From the NCBI GenBank assembly GCA_902779075.1, contig CACZAK010000242.1, forward strand, positions 1 through 6,484: a DNA stretch of 6,484 bases, read 5' to 3'. The position numbers and the translations under genes are program-made. Shown piece by piece: positions 1 through 6,464 of this stretch (the stretch's first letter is position 1; every line of letters starts with the position of its first letter). The notes below the pieces were generated by a model, which worked only from the letters and a program-made list of their open reading frames with translations, was not told the DNA's origin and did no database searches. The stretch comes from an uncultured bacterium (GTDB lineage: Bacteria > Verrucomicrobiota > Kiritimatiellia > RFP12 > UBA1067).

Positions 1-2
1 CC

Positions 3-932
3 AATGAAATCGAGGCGTTTGGAATCCCGGTTTGCAACACCAGATGCTACACATGTCCATCTGACGTTGCAATAGCGCATCTGACTTTTCAATTCACAGC
101 CGCTGGCGAATCGGCCGTCTGGGTGAACGTCCCGGAGCTCACCGCCTCGACCGTCGTCACTGCCTACTGGGGCGCGAAGAACGCCGCCTTTCTGCCCCTC
201 GTAAATCCCGCCGACACATGGCCCGACTTCATTGCCGTCTATCACCTCGGCGAGGGCGACGCGACCGCCCGCGACTCCTCCGCGAACGGCTACGACGCTG
301 TGAACGCGGCCGCCGTGTCTCTTGGGACCAACGCCAAAATCGGCGGTTGCGCGAGCATTGCCGGAATCTATGCGACAAGCGTCACGAGTTTCATAGACCC
401 ATCTGCCGCAAAGCCGCTTACCAGCATTTCCCGCGTCACCGTCTCCGGCTGGATCGCGGTGGACAAAATGACTGGCACCAAGGACGGCTCCAGCATGTTT
501 CTCGTGAATAAATACACGGGATGGGGTGACAACAAGGGGGGCTGGGTCTGCAGGTATCTGCAGGGATACCCCTGTTGGGGATTGATCATCAACAATTATG
601 GCGGCTCGACCTTCATCAACTGGAATTCCGATGTGTCTGCCACCCAAGGAAACTGGTTGTATATGACATGCACGATTGATGGCTCTAAGGCCACCAAGTA
701 TCTCAACGGGGCGACGTTCGAGGATCACTTCAGCGGCGCGGGCGGGTCGGCGCAATACGGGGGAAATCCGGCGACATTGCCACATGGCATCTCGCCTGAT
801 TCCGGGACGTTTAAATTCGGCGCCTCGAACGTCGAGGGACGGATGGACGAGTTGCGTGTCCGCGACGGAGTGGCTTCCGCCGAGTGGATCGCCGCCGACT
901 ACGCGCAGCAGTTCGTGGACGACTTCTTGTCA
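3..932 (+). other. Protein module: C-terminal part of DUF2341 followed by LamG-like domain, copy 1
   Basis: The stretch ESAVWVNVPELTAST followed by VVTAYWG is the end of a DUF2341 domain. It is followed by a concanavalin-like (LamG/Laminin_G_3) jelly roll: FIAVYHLGEGDATARDSS, then VSGWIAV, then GNWLYMTCTIDG, then GRMDELRVRDG and WIAADY. The same landmarks recur in the same order at 4050-4817, so this is an internal duplicate. LamG domains usually bind glycans or act as structural jelly rolls; no ligand can be predicted. The beginning of DUF2341 lies left of the window. Confidence 0.8.
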
Positions 933-3900
933 TACGTCGAGGTTGCCGACGAGACATTCACCGTCTTGCCTATCCCCGACCAGACTGTTTCGTCCATCGA
1001 GGAACTCCTCGCCGGCGTCACGCCGTCTGTGACCGTCTCGAACATCACGGATGGGGTAGAACTCGTTCCAGACACCGAATACACCGTGACCTACACTGGA
1101 AACAAGTCCATCGGCGTCGCCTATGCGGTAGTTGCCGGACGCGGCGAATACGCCGCCTACACGAACAACGCCCAGTTTGTCATTGGCGGCATCGACACCT
1201 ACTACATCGTCGGCGGCGCCAGTTCCGACCCGAACAATCATTCTTCCATCTCGGGCGAAAGTTCGTCAATCGGCTGGTCCACGACGAAGGGCGGCTCCAA
1301 ATCCGTAGATGGTATCACTGTCAACAACGCCTTATACTCAGTTTGGACGGATCGCAGCATCCGCACGCCGAACAAGACCTACGCAACGCCATCGACGTCG
1401 GCTATCGTCGTCGAGCCGTCGTGCGAATGGACGCTCGGCGACACGATGAAGAACCACACGCTCACGCTCAGCAACCTCGTCATCCGCTCTGGCGGCAGGT
1501 TGACCGTCGATCCTTTGGATGATGGCAACGCGACCTACAGAAACACCTACGCCGGCAACTGGACGATGGATGAGGGCTCTACCGCAGGCATTTTCGCGTC
1601 GAAGGAGAGCAATGGCTCGGCCAGGGCGTTCACCCTCTCGGCGACCGTCACGGGGCGCGGCGCAATCCACATGCCGGCGACGGCCACAGGCATGGCGGCC
1701 GACGGCGCCCTCGCGAACAGGATCACCGGAGACATCAGCGGCTTCACCGGCGACATCGGGACGTGGAACGGCTACAACGCCGTCTCGCTCGAACTCGTGA
1801 ACGCCGCCTCGCTCCCCGGCGACCCTGCGCCAGAGGAAATCGCCTATGTCGTCGTCACGAACTCTGCGACACTGAAGGTGGACAACGACTGGGTTTCCCC
1901 GACGAACCGTATCTGGATCTTCGGCGACGCGGGAACGCCCACGATTGAAGTCCCGTCGGGCGTTACGCTCGAGGTCGCCGGCGATCTCGTCGGCTCCGTT
2001 GGCTTTGTCAAGAAGGGCGCTGGCACGCTCGTCCTGCGCGGCGCTTCGCCCGACTTCTCGGGCGAGATTACGATTTCGGCCGGAACGGTGCGGCTCGCCG
2101 GCAAGGCGGCATTGCTCAGCACGTCGGCGAGCGTGACCTTTGCCGAGGTCGGCGGCACATACGAGGTCGCGGCACTTTTCGTCTCGCCAGTTCCAGTGCA
2201 GGTGGTTGGTTCCCTTGACGCCCTTGCAGCCGGAATCAGACCGACGATGGTCGTCTCGAACCTCGAGGCAGGCGTGGAGCTCACGCTTGACACCGACTAC
2301 ACCGTTGTCTACTCGAACAACACCGCCTCCGGCATCGCCACTGTCACGGTCATTGGCGCGGGCACCTATGAGGGCATGGAGAAAAGCGTTGACTTCGTCA
2401 TCCACGCGGTCAAGGAGATCGGCGCGAGCTACGACCTGTCCGACGACGAGGACTGGACGGGCTTCGAGTCCTTCACGGTCGACTCTGGCGTCGTCATCGA
2501 CCTCAAGGGCCACAACCTGACGATCTCCGGCCTCAACGGCTCTGGCACAATCACCGACTCCGTTGGCGGCGGCGAACTCCACTACGCCGTCCCCGCCGCC
2601 TTCGCGAGCGGCTACGAGGCGACGATTACCGACGTTTCGCTCACGGGCAAGCTCACACTGGTAAAGGAAGGCCCCGGCAAGCTCACGGCGATCAAGTCGC
2701 AGACCTTCACCGGCGGCACCGTGATCGACGCCGGACTCCTCGTTTACGGCGGCAGCAACGCCGGCATTGACCAGACACACCCGTTTGGCCAGCGTTCCGG
2801 CACGCAGCAGGGACCGGTTACGATAAATGCCGGCGGCGTCCTCGATCCCCGCGGGTCTGGCGGCTGGGGATATCACGACCTTATCCTCAATGGTGGCACC
2901 GTCTCCAATACCGCTTCCGCTCGCATTGCGTTGAACTACGGCATCTTCAACCCGCATCTCACCGTTGCGGCCGATTCGACATTCGTGACATTGTATGACT
3001 ACGGGTGGGCCATCGGCGCACTTGGCGGCCACACGATTTCCATCGACATCGCCATCAACAAGTCGCTCTTCATCCAGAGCACCGCATCGTCGGAGGCGTC
3101 ATCGGGGCGGCTGAAAGTCTTGAACGGCGGCTGGCTACGCACGATCTCCAATTGCGCGGGGAACTTCTCGACCATAGACTTGGACTGCAACGCCGCGCTC
3201 TACCTCGATGGCACGCCGAGCAATTTCCATGACTACACGCCGCGCTACGAGGGCAATTCGAGGGCGGGAAGCTCCGCGTTGGGACTTTACGGAACCTTCA
3301 CGCCGGTGAACGAATACTTCTTCGCCCCCACGATGCAGGACGGCTCCGCCATCGACCTTTCGGCCCAGACCGGCGCGTGGAATTCCAAGAGCTCCTCCAG
3401 CGGCACTCCCTCGACCCATTTCGCGGAAGGCGCGTCCGTTGCCATCCTCCTCGGTGGGCGGACGCCGGCCATCGGCGAGAAGATCGTCACGTGGACGGCG
3501 GCAACGAAGCCCGCGGACTCCGTCTCGCTTACGAACGCCACCTACGTCCTCCGCGCCGAGGATGACGGCCTCTATGTCGATTCGCTCCGCACCTTCGCGG
3601 CGAACGACCTCCCCGACATCGGCGAGGCCAAGCTCGCCTCCGACCTCGCGGCAGCCATCGAGTCGTCGCTCGTGATGACCGACATCGTGACGGGCGAGAC
3701 GCTCGCCCTCGGCACGGACTACACGTATTCGTTCTCGGTCAGCGGCAACCGCTGCACGGTGACGGTCACGGGTCTTGGCGGTCACGACGGCGCTACGGTC
3801 GTGCGCACGTTCGACATCGGGCGCATCTCCCTCCGCCAGTCGGCCTTCGGCTACTCGATGGAGATACGGCCGACGGACGGAAAGCTGACGACGACACTCA

Positions 3901-4853
3901 CCAACTTCCCCGTGCTCGTGCGCCTCTCGGCGGACATCCCGCGCTTCTCCTACGGGAAATGCAAGGCCGACGAGCTCCGCTTCGCCCTCCCCGACGGGAC
4001 GCTCCTCTCGCACGAGATCGACTGGTGGAACGAGAACGGCGAATCGACCGTCTGGGTCAACGTCCCCGAACTCACGTCCAACACCGTCTTCACCGCCTAC
4101 TGGGGAGTTGCAGCCGGACGCGAGGCGCTAAGGACCGCCGACGAAACCTGGCCCGAATACGTCGGCGTCTGGCACTTCTCGGAGGCAGACGGAATCGCAC
4201 ACGACTCGTCGGTGAACGGCTACGACTCCATCGACAATGGCGGCGGGACGCTTTCGAACCTTAACGCCAAGGTCGGCCTCGCCCGCAATGCGAACATGAC
4301 CCCCATGATTACCTCGGTCACGAAGCTTGACAGCACCTCTGCAGTTAAGCCGATGACCACGATGAGCAAGTTCTCCGTCTCCGGCTGGATGTATTCGAAT
4401 GTGGACGTCGCCACGGCTAGCAAGAAATACCCCCAGCAGATTCGCAACAAGGACGGCTGGAATGAAAGTACCGGCTGGTACACGGGCATCGAGGGGACGT
4501 CGGACAAGTTCTGCGGCAACGGCTCCGGCAGAACGCGGACGATCATCACGCTCCCGGCCTCCATCTACACCAACTGGGTGTACATCACCACCATCTTCAA
4601 CGACACGTCGTGCAGCGTGTACGCGAACGGTGCCTTTGTGACGAACACCCCGATCAACACGGTCAAGGCGAGCACCACCTACCCGCTGCGCTTCGCGACG
4701 GACTTCAACGGCATCATGGACGAATACCGCATCCACGACCGCCTCGAAGACGACGCCTACATCGCCGCCGACTACGCGACGCAGACCGATTCCGACTTCC
4801 TAACCTTCGGCGAGATACAAAGCCACGGCGGCTTCTACATCCTCGTCAGGTAG
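3..4853 (+). CDS. Giant modular DUF2341/LamG/beta-helix surface protein, 5'-truncated by the window edge
   Basis: About 1616 residues are visible and the start is missing. The frame is open to the first base, and residues before the in-frame GTG at 123 already match the second DUF2341 copy, so 123 is not the real start. Domain order: end of DUF2341 plus LamG (to about 932), MBG-like Ig unit (954-1184), beta-helix with an autotransporter-type repeat (1194-2180), Ig unit (2178-2405), second beta-helix (2415-3590), Ig unit (3591-3824), complete DUF2341 (3834-4118), LamG (4149-4817). The chain ends GGFYILVR at a TAG. Richness in Gly, Thr, Ser and Asn and alternating beta patterns support an extracellular, probably glycan-binding or adhesive, protein; that role is inferred from LamG and beta-helix families. 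No membrane anchor, barrel or catalytic motif is visible. The secretion route cannot be read here because the N-terminus is absent. Confidence 0.93.
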   Translation, partial: NEIEAFGIPVCNTRCYTCPSDVAIAHLTFQFTAAGESAVWVNVPELTASTVVTAYWGAKNAAFLPLVNPADTWPDFIAVYHLGEGDATARDSSANGYDAVNAAAVSLGTNAKIGGCASIAGIYATSVTSFIDPSAAKPLTSISRVTVSGWIAVDKMTGTKDGSSMFLVNKYTGWGDNKGGWVCRYLQGYPCWGLIINNYGGSTFINWNSDVSATQGNWLYMTCTIDGSKATKYLNGATFEDHFSGAGGSAQYGGNPATLPHGISPDSGTFKFGASNVEGRMDELRVRDGVASAEWIAADYAQQFVDDFLSYVEVADETFTVLPIPDQTVSSIEELLAGVTPSVTVSNITDGVELVPDTEYTVTYTGNKSIGVAYAVVAGRGEYAAYTNNAQFVIGGIDTYYIVGGASSDPNNHSSISGESSSIGWSTTKGGSKSVDGITVNNALYSVWTDRSIRTPNKTYATPSTSAIVVEPSCEWTLGDTMKNHTLTLSNLVIRSGGRLTVDPLDDGNATYRNTYAGNWTMDEGSTAGIFASKESNGSARAFTLSATVTGRGAIHMPATATGMAADGALANRITGDISGFTGDIGTWNGYNAVSLELVNAASLPGDPAPEEIAYVVVTNSATLKVDNDWVSPTNRIWIFGDAGTPTIEVPSGVTLEVAGDLVGSVGFVKKGAGTLVLRGASPDFSGEITISAGTVRLAGKAALLSTSASVTFAEVGGTYEVAALFVSPVPVQVVGSLDALAAGIRPTMVVSNLEAGVELTLDTDYTVVYSNNTASGIATVTVIGAGTYEGMEKSVDFVIHAVKEIGASYDLSDDEDWTGFESFTVDSGVVIDLKGHNLTISGLNGSGTITDSVGGGELHYAVPAAFASGYEATITDVSLTGKLTLVKEGPGKLTAIKSQTFTGGTVIDAGLLVYGGSNAGIDQTHPFGQRSGTQQGPVTINAGGVLDPRGSGGWGYHDLILNGGTVSNTASARIALNYGIFNPHLTVAADSTFVTLYDYGWAIGALGGHTISIDIAINKSLFIQSTASSEASSGRLKVLNGGWLRTISNCAGNFSTIDLDCNAALYLDGTPSNFHDYTPRYEGNSRAGSSALGLYGTFTPVNEYFFAPTMQDGSAIDLSAQTGAWNSKSSSSGTPSTHFAEGASVAILLGGRTPAIGEKIVTWTAATKPADSVSLTNATYVLRAEDDGLYVDSLRTFAANDLPDIGEAKLASDLAAAIESSLVMTDIVTGETLALGTDYTYSFSVSGNRCTVTVTGLGGHDGATVVRTFDIGRISLRQSAFGYSMEIRPTDGKLTTTLTNFPVLVRLSADIPRFSYGKCKADELRFALPDGTLLSHEIDWWNENGESTVWVNVPELTSNTVFTAYWGVAAGREALRTADETWPEYVGVWHFSEADGIAHDSSVNGYDSIDNGGGTLSNLNAKVGLARNANMTPMITSVTKLDSTSAVKPMTTMSKFSVSGWMYSNVDVATASKKYPQQIRNKDGWNESTGWYTGIEGTSDKFCGNGSGRTRTIITLPASIYTNWVYITTIFNDTSCSVYANGAFVTNTPINTVKASTTYPLRFATDFNGIMDEYRIHDRLEDDAYIAADYATQTDSDFLTFGEIQSHGGFYILVR
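21..95 (+). other. Apparent 75-base in-frame insertion inside DUF2341 copy 1
   Basis: Copy 2 reads HEIDWW-NENGESTVWV without interruption (about 4011-4058). Copy 1 reads NEIEAF (3-20), then 25 extra residues, then TAAGESAVWV (96-125). Removing 21-95 restores an ungapped alignment of both protein and DNA. The extra peptide contains three Cys residues in a Cys-poor protein, and its DNA is less GC-rich than the flanks. It contains an imperfect inverted repeat (31-46 with 58-73, 13 of 16 positions pairing) and a direct repeat CATCTGAC at 58-65 and 78-85. The exact ends are ambiguous by a few bases. It could be a small palindromic insertion or simply a divergent loop. Confidence 0.5.
954..1184 (+). 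repeat. MBG-like Ig-fold unit 1 (protein repeat)
   Basis: The translated unit runs from FTVLPIPDQTV through ELVPDTEYTVTYTGNKSIG to YAVVAGRGEYAAYTNNAQFVI. It fits the widespread bacterial pattern of 'DYTVTY.NN...G.A.V.V.G.G.Y.G.....F.I', a small Ig-like or MBG-type beta sandwich used as a spacer in surface proteins. It links the first LamG domain to the first beta-helix. Related units occur at 2178-2405 and 3591-3824. Confidence 0.75.
1194..2180 (+). other. Beta-helix passenger segment A with an autotransporter-associated strand repeat
   Basis: This stretch alternates short hydrophobic strands with Gly/Asn/Asp turns, such as NHTLTLSNLVIRSGGRLTV and SATLKVDNDW. It ends in a clear autotransporter-associated beta-strand repeat (PATR type, about 1995-2102): VKKGAGTLVLRG, then FSGEITISAGTVRLAG. 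The pattern predicts a right-handed parallel beta-helix. The name refers to a repeat family; no beta-barrel translocator follows in this protein, so classical type Va autotransport is not supported. Confidence 0.7.
2178..2405 (+). repeat. MBG-like Ig-fold unit 2 (protein repeat)
   Basis: The unit runs from FVSPVPVQVVGSLDALAAGI through ELTLDTDYTVVYSNNTASG to TVTVIGAGTYEGMEKSVDFVI. It aligns with unit 1 over its full length (VTVSNITDGVEL against MVVSNLEAGVEL; TEYTVTYTGN against TDYTVVYSNN). This is the copy closest to the general family pattern. It separates the two beta-helix segments. Confidence 0.78.
2415..3590 (+). other. Beta-helix passenger segment B with an autotransporter-associated strand repeat
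   Basis: The segment opens with a strand-rich stretch (VVIDLKGHNLTISGLNGSGTI), then a PATR-like unit at about 2661-2753 (LVKEGPGKLTAIKSQTF, then TGGTVIDAGLLVYGG). Further strands such as VTINAGGVLDPRGSG and LILNGGTVSN follow. It is longer than segment A and its second half is less regular. A parallel beta-helix fold is inferred; no catalytic signature is recognised. Confidence 0.68.
3591..3824 (+). repeat. MBG-like Ig-fold unit 3, divergent (protein repeat)
   Basis: The unit begins near LRTFAANDLPDIGEAKLAS, continues through TDIVTGETLALGTDYTYSFSVSGN, and ends RCTVTVTGLGGHDGATVVRTFDI. It keeps the 'L..GTDYT' and 'VTVTG.G..G.....F.I' landmarks of units 1 and 2 but has lost the N-N turn and the usual Y in the last strand. 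It joins beta-helix B to the complete DUF2341 domain. Confidence 0.6.
3834..4817 (+). other. Protein module: complete DUF2341 followed by LamG-like domain, copy 2
   Basis: DUF2341 spans about 3834-4118: LTNFPVLVRLSADIPRF, then DELRFALPDGTLLSHEIDWW, then STVWVNVPEL and TAYWG. A LamG-like jelly roll follows (about 4149-4817): EYVGVWHFSEADGIAHDSS, then FSVSGWMYSN, then TNWVYITTIFND, then NGIMDEYRIHD and YIAADYATQ. The module duplicates 3-932 closely enough that DNA identity is visible, for example around 117-145 against 4050-4078. It ends about twelve codons before the stop. Confidence 0.82.
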
Positions 4854-4860
4854 TTCCGCT

Positions 4861-4915
4861 GGGGACAGACCCCACAAAACCCTTTATTTTCAGGGGTTTG
4901 GCGGGTCCTGTCCCC
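4861..4915. repeat. Long imperfect palindrome (REP-like hairpin) after the surface-protein gene
   Basis: The outer arms GGGGACAG (4861-4868) and CTGTCCCC (4908-4915) pair perfectly. Pairing continues with ACCC (4869-4872) against GGGT (4903-4906) after one bulged base, then AAACCC against GGGTTT (about 4877-4882 with 4894-4899). The loop is A/T-rich, around 4885-4891. It begins eight bases after the TAG stop. There is no following T-run, so it is not a canonical intrinsic terminator, although it could protect the 3' end of the message. Its length and compact symmetry suggest a REP or RAYT-type palindromic element; only other genomic copies would show this. Confidence 0.6.
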
Positions 4916-4916
4916 A

Positions 4917-5000
4917 ATAAGTTTCAAGACAACGCAGGATTACACCTTCGACGTCACGACCAGAGGTGTCTTCGTGCCAAAAATCTACATGCATAGTTGA
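4917..5000 (+). other. Possible decayed coding tail in the intergenic region
   Basis: In the same frame as the upstream gene there is no stop between the TAG at 4851-4853 and a TGA at 4998-5000. The last stretch reads protein-like: FKTTQDYTFDVTTRGVF followed by VPKIYMHS, with codons ending mainly in C or G as in the neighbouring gene. There is no start codon or ribosome binding site of its own. It may be the remnant of a longer C-terminus or of another gene interrupted by the hairpin at 4861-4915. A chance open frame is equally possible in GC-rich DNA. Confidence 0.2.
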
Positions 5001-5026
5001 CTGCTACGGGGTGGATGCTGTATAAT
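4997..5026 (+). promoter_or_regulatory. Sigma-70-type promoter of the ATPase gene
   Basis: A -35 hexamer TTGACT (4997-5002) is followed by an 18-base spacer and a perfect -10 hexamer TATAAT (5021-5026). This places transcription start near 5033, about 44 bases before the ATG at 5077. The match stands out strongly in otherwise GC-rich DNA. The predicted start lies inside the dyad at 5030-5058. Confidence 0.8.
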
Positions 5027-5029
5027 ATC

Positions 5030-5058
5030 GCAACCGTGGTTACAGTAACCGTGGTTGC
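5030..5058. promoter_or_regulatory. 29-base dyad at the predicted transcription start: operator or 5' mRNA hairpin
   Basis: The dyad centres on 5044. Twelve of 14 base pairs are Watson-Crick and the other two (36/52 and 37/51, last digits) are G-T wobbles. The sequence is also a tandem repeat: AACCGTGGTT occurs at 5032-5041 and 5047-5056, a 15-base period, and each copy is itself a near palindrome of the form AACC-N2-GGTT. As DNA it looks like a paired repressor site blocking initiation. As RNA it would fold at the extreme 5' end of the transcript just before the ribosome binding site. The sequence does not decide between these. Confidence 0.65.
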
Positions 5059-5063
5059 TAAAG

Positions 5064-5069
5064 AAAGGA
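5064..5069 (+). promoter_or_regulatory. Ribosome binding site of the ATPase gene
   Basis: AAAGGA lies seven bases before the ATG at 5077. It selects that start over the ATG at 5072, which is only three bases from the site and whose frame ends at once (ATG GCA TGA). Confidence 0.7.
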
Positions 5070-5076
5070 TTATGGC

Positions 5077-6417
5077 ATGAAGTTCTTCGACAGGGCGGCG
5101 GAATTGTCCGACCTTAAGGAGATTCGCCGGCGCAGCGAACGAGTTGCACAGTTTACCGTGGTGACGGGACGCAGGAGGGTCGGCAAGACATCGCTTGTTG
5201 TAAAGTCGCTCGAGAACGAGACGTATGTATACCTTTTCGTCGAGAGGAAGAGCGAAAAGGATCTCTGCGAGACGTTCGTCCGGGAGATCAACGAAAAGCT
5301 TGGCGACGTCATGCTTGGAACGCCTGAGCGGTTCGAAGACGTTTTCGGCGCGTTGATGAAACTCGCTGCGAATCGCCATCTCAATGTCGTGATTGACGAG
5401 TTCCAGGAGTTCCGAAAGGTAAACCCGGGCGTGTTCTCGTCGATGCAGAAACTGTGGGACGTCCACAAGGACAAGGCGCGAATAAATCTAATCGTCACCG
5501 GCAGCGTGAACACCTTGATGGTTCGGCTTTTCCGTAGCCGCCGCGCGGCACTCTATGGCAGGGAGACGGCGTTCATGGTCGTCGAGCCGTTCACCACCGA
5601 TGTTCTGAAGGAGATCATGGCGTGTTACAACCCCGGCTACAAGGCCGAAGACCTTCTCGCGCTGTGGACTTTCACAGGGGGCGTGGCGAAGTACGTGGAG
5701 CTGCTGATCGACTCAAAGAGCTGGACGCGCGAGACCATGATAAGGGAGATTGTCCGCGCAAATTCGCTTTTCCTGGGCGAAGGTCGCGCCGTGCTTGTTG
5801 AGGAGTTCGACAAGGAATATGGCGTGTACTTCTCGATCCTCTGCGCCATCGCCCGCGGCAAGACCTCTCGCAACGAGATCGAACAGACGGTCGGCCGACA
5901 AGTCGGCGGGTATCTCGCTCGTCTTGAAAACGACTATGCACTTATCCGCAGGCACCAGCCCCTTTTTGCCAAGACCGCCGCGAAGACCGCAAGGTACGAG
6001 CTGAACGACAGGTTTCTCGTTTTCTGGTTCAGGTTCATGTACCGATACAGCTATATACTTGAACTCAAGGGCTACGAGCAGCTGCGGGAAATCGTGAGGC
6101 GCGACTATCCAGTATTGAGCGGTATTGCGTTGGAGGAGTATTTCAGGCGCAAGTTCGCCGAATCCGGCAAATGGACGCGCATTGGCGCGTGGTGGGATCG
6201 AAAGGGGGAGAACGAGCTTGACATGCTTGCGGAAAACGAATTGACCGGCGCCATTGCCGTCTGCGAAGTCAAGCGCCAGACTGGGAAGATTGACCTTGAT
6301 GCCGTGGCCGACAAGTTTGCGGCATTTCAGCGGGCTACAGGCAAGTGGAAAAAGGCAGTGCCGAAGTTCATTGCGTTGTCGCTCCCTGCACTATTCCCCA
6401 AATCTGAGACACGTTGA
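5077..6417 (+). CDS. Archaeal-type AAA ATPase with C-terminal DUF234 (PD-(D/E)XK nuclease-like) domain
   Basis: This 446-residue protein looks complete. Residues 1-30 form the usual N-terminal lead-in (FFDRAAELSDL). Walker A is GRRRVGKT at 31-38, Walker B is NVVIDE at 103-108, and a sensor-like LIVTGS lies at 138-143, matching the ATPase_2/archaeal ATPase family (P-loop STAND/MNS-related). Residues about 245-300 resemble a winged helix (SRNEIEQTVGRQVGGYLARL). The C-terminal DUF234-type domain keeps LEEYF (352-356), ELD (380-382) and CEVKRQ (396-401), the spacing expected of a PD-(D/E)XK nuclease core. No signal peptide or membrane segment is seen, so it is probably cytoplasmic. The family is widespread, often multi-copy, and its function is largely unresolved; a role in defence or DNA metabolism is speculation. 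The gene has its own promoter and codon usage less GC-biased than the surface protein's, which hints at a different origin. Confidence 0.9.
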   Translation: MKFFDRAAELSDLKEIRRRSERVAQFTVVTGRRRVGKTSLVVKSLENETYVYLFVERKSEKDLCETFVREINEKLGDVMLGTPERFEDVFGALMKLAANRHLNVVIDEFQEFRKVNPGVFSSMQKLWDVHKDKARINLIVTGSVNTLMVRLFRSRRAALYGRETAFMVVEPFTTDVLKEIMACYNPGYKAEDLLALWTFTGGVAKYVELLIDSKSWTRETMIREIVRANSLFLGEGRAVLVEEFDKEYGVYFSILCAIARGKTSRNEIEQTVGRQVGGYLARLENDYALIRRHQPLFAKTAAKTARYELNDRFLVFWFRFMYRYSYILELKGYEQLREIVRRDYPVLSGIALEEYFRRKFAESGKWTRIGAWWDRKGENELDMLAENELTGAIAVCEVKRQTGKIDLDAVADKFAAFQRATGKWKKAVPKFIALSLPALFPKSETR

Positions 6418-6430
6418 ATAGGCTATTGTG

Positions 6431-6463
6431 GCTGTCTCCTTTCGCGAGAAGGAAGGAGACAGC
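6431..6463 (+). promoter_or_regulatory. Perfect 11-bp hairpin whose 3' arm contains the next gene's Shine-Dalgarno
   Basis: GCTGTCTCCTT (6431-6441) pairs perfectly with AAGGAGACAGC (6453-6463) across an 11-base loop. It begins 13 bases after the ATPase stop. There is no T-run after it, so simple rho-independent termination is not supported. The 3' arm holds AAGGAG (6453-6458), six bases before the ATG at 6465, so the folded RNA would hide that ribosome binding site. Confidence 0.6.
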
Positions 6464-6464
6464 A

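Noticed and set aside
21..95. Integron attC site
   Set aside because: The length would fit, but the core GTTRRRY/RYYYAAC boxes are not present at the ends and there is no integrase or cassette structure.
123..125. GTG at 123 as the start of the surface-protein gene
   Set aside because: The frame is open to the left edge, the preceding residues match the second DUF2341 copy, and the codon encodes a conserved Val within the WVNVPEL motif. No ribosome binding site precedes it.
553..570. Small inverted repeat GGTATC...GATACC within LamG copy 1
   Set aside because: A six-bp stem in coding sequence is expected by chance and has no associated signal.
1338..3032. 564-codon open frame on the minus strand
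   Set aside because: It lies wholly opposite the surface-protein gene. Its Arg/Asp/Val/Gly/Ala-rich translation is typical of the antisense shadow of GC-rich codons, and no domain is recognisable.
3135..4013. 292-codon open frame on the minus strand
   Set aside because: Its low-complexity Arg/Glu/Val-rich composition and complete overlap with the well-supported plus-strand DUF2341 and beta-helix coding mark it as a shadow.
4942..4969. Inverted repeat ACACCT...AGGTGT in the intergenic region
   Set aside because: Only six bp with a 16-base loop, no T-run and no relation to the promoter.
4954..5466. 170-codon minus-strand frame covering the ATPase promoter and 5' end
   Set aside because: It overlaps the Walker A coding region, the promoter and the dyad on the other strand. 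It has no supported start or recognisable family.
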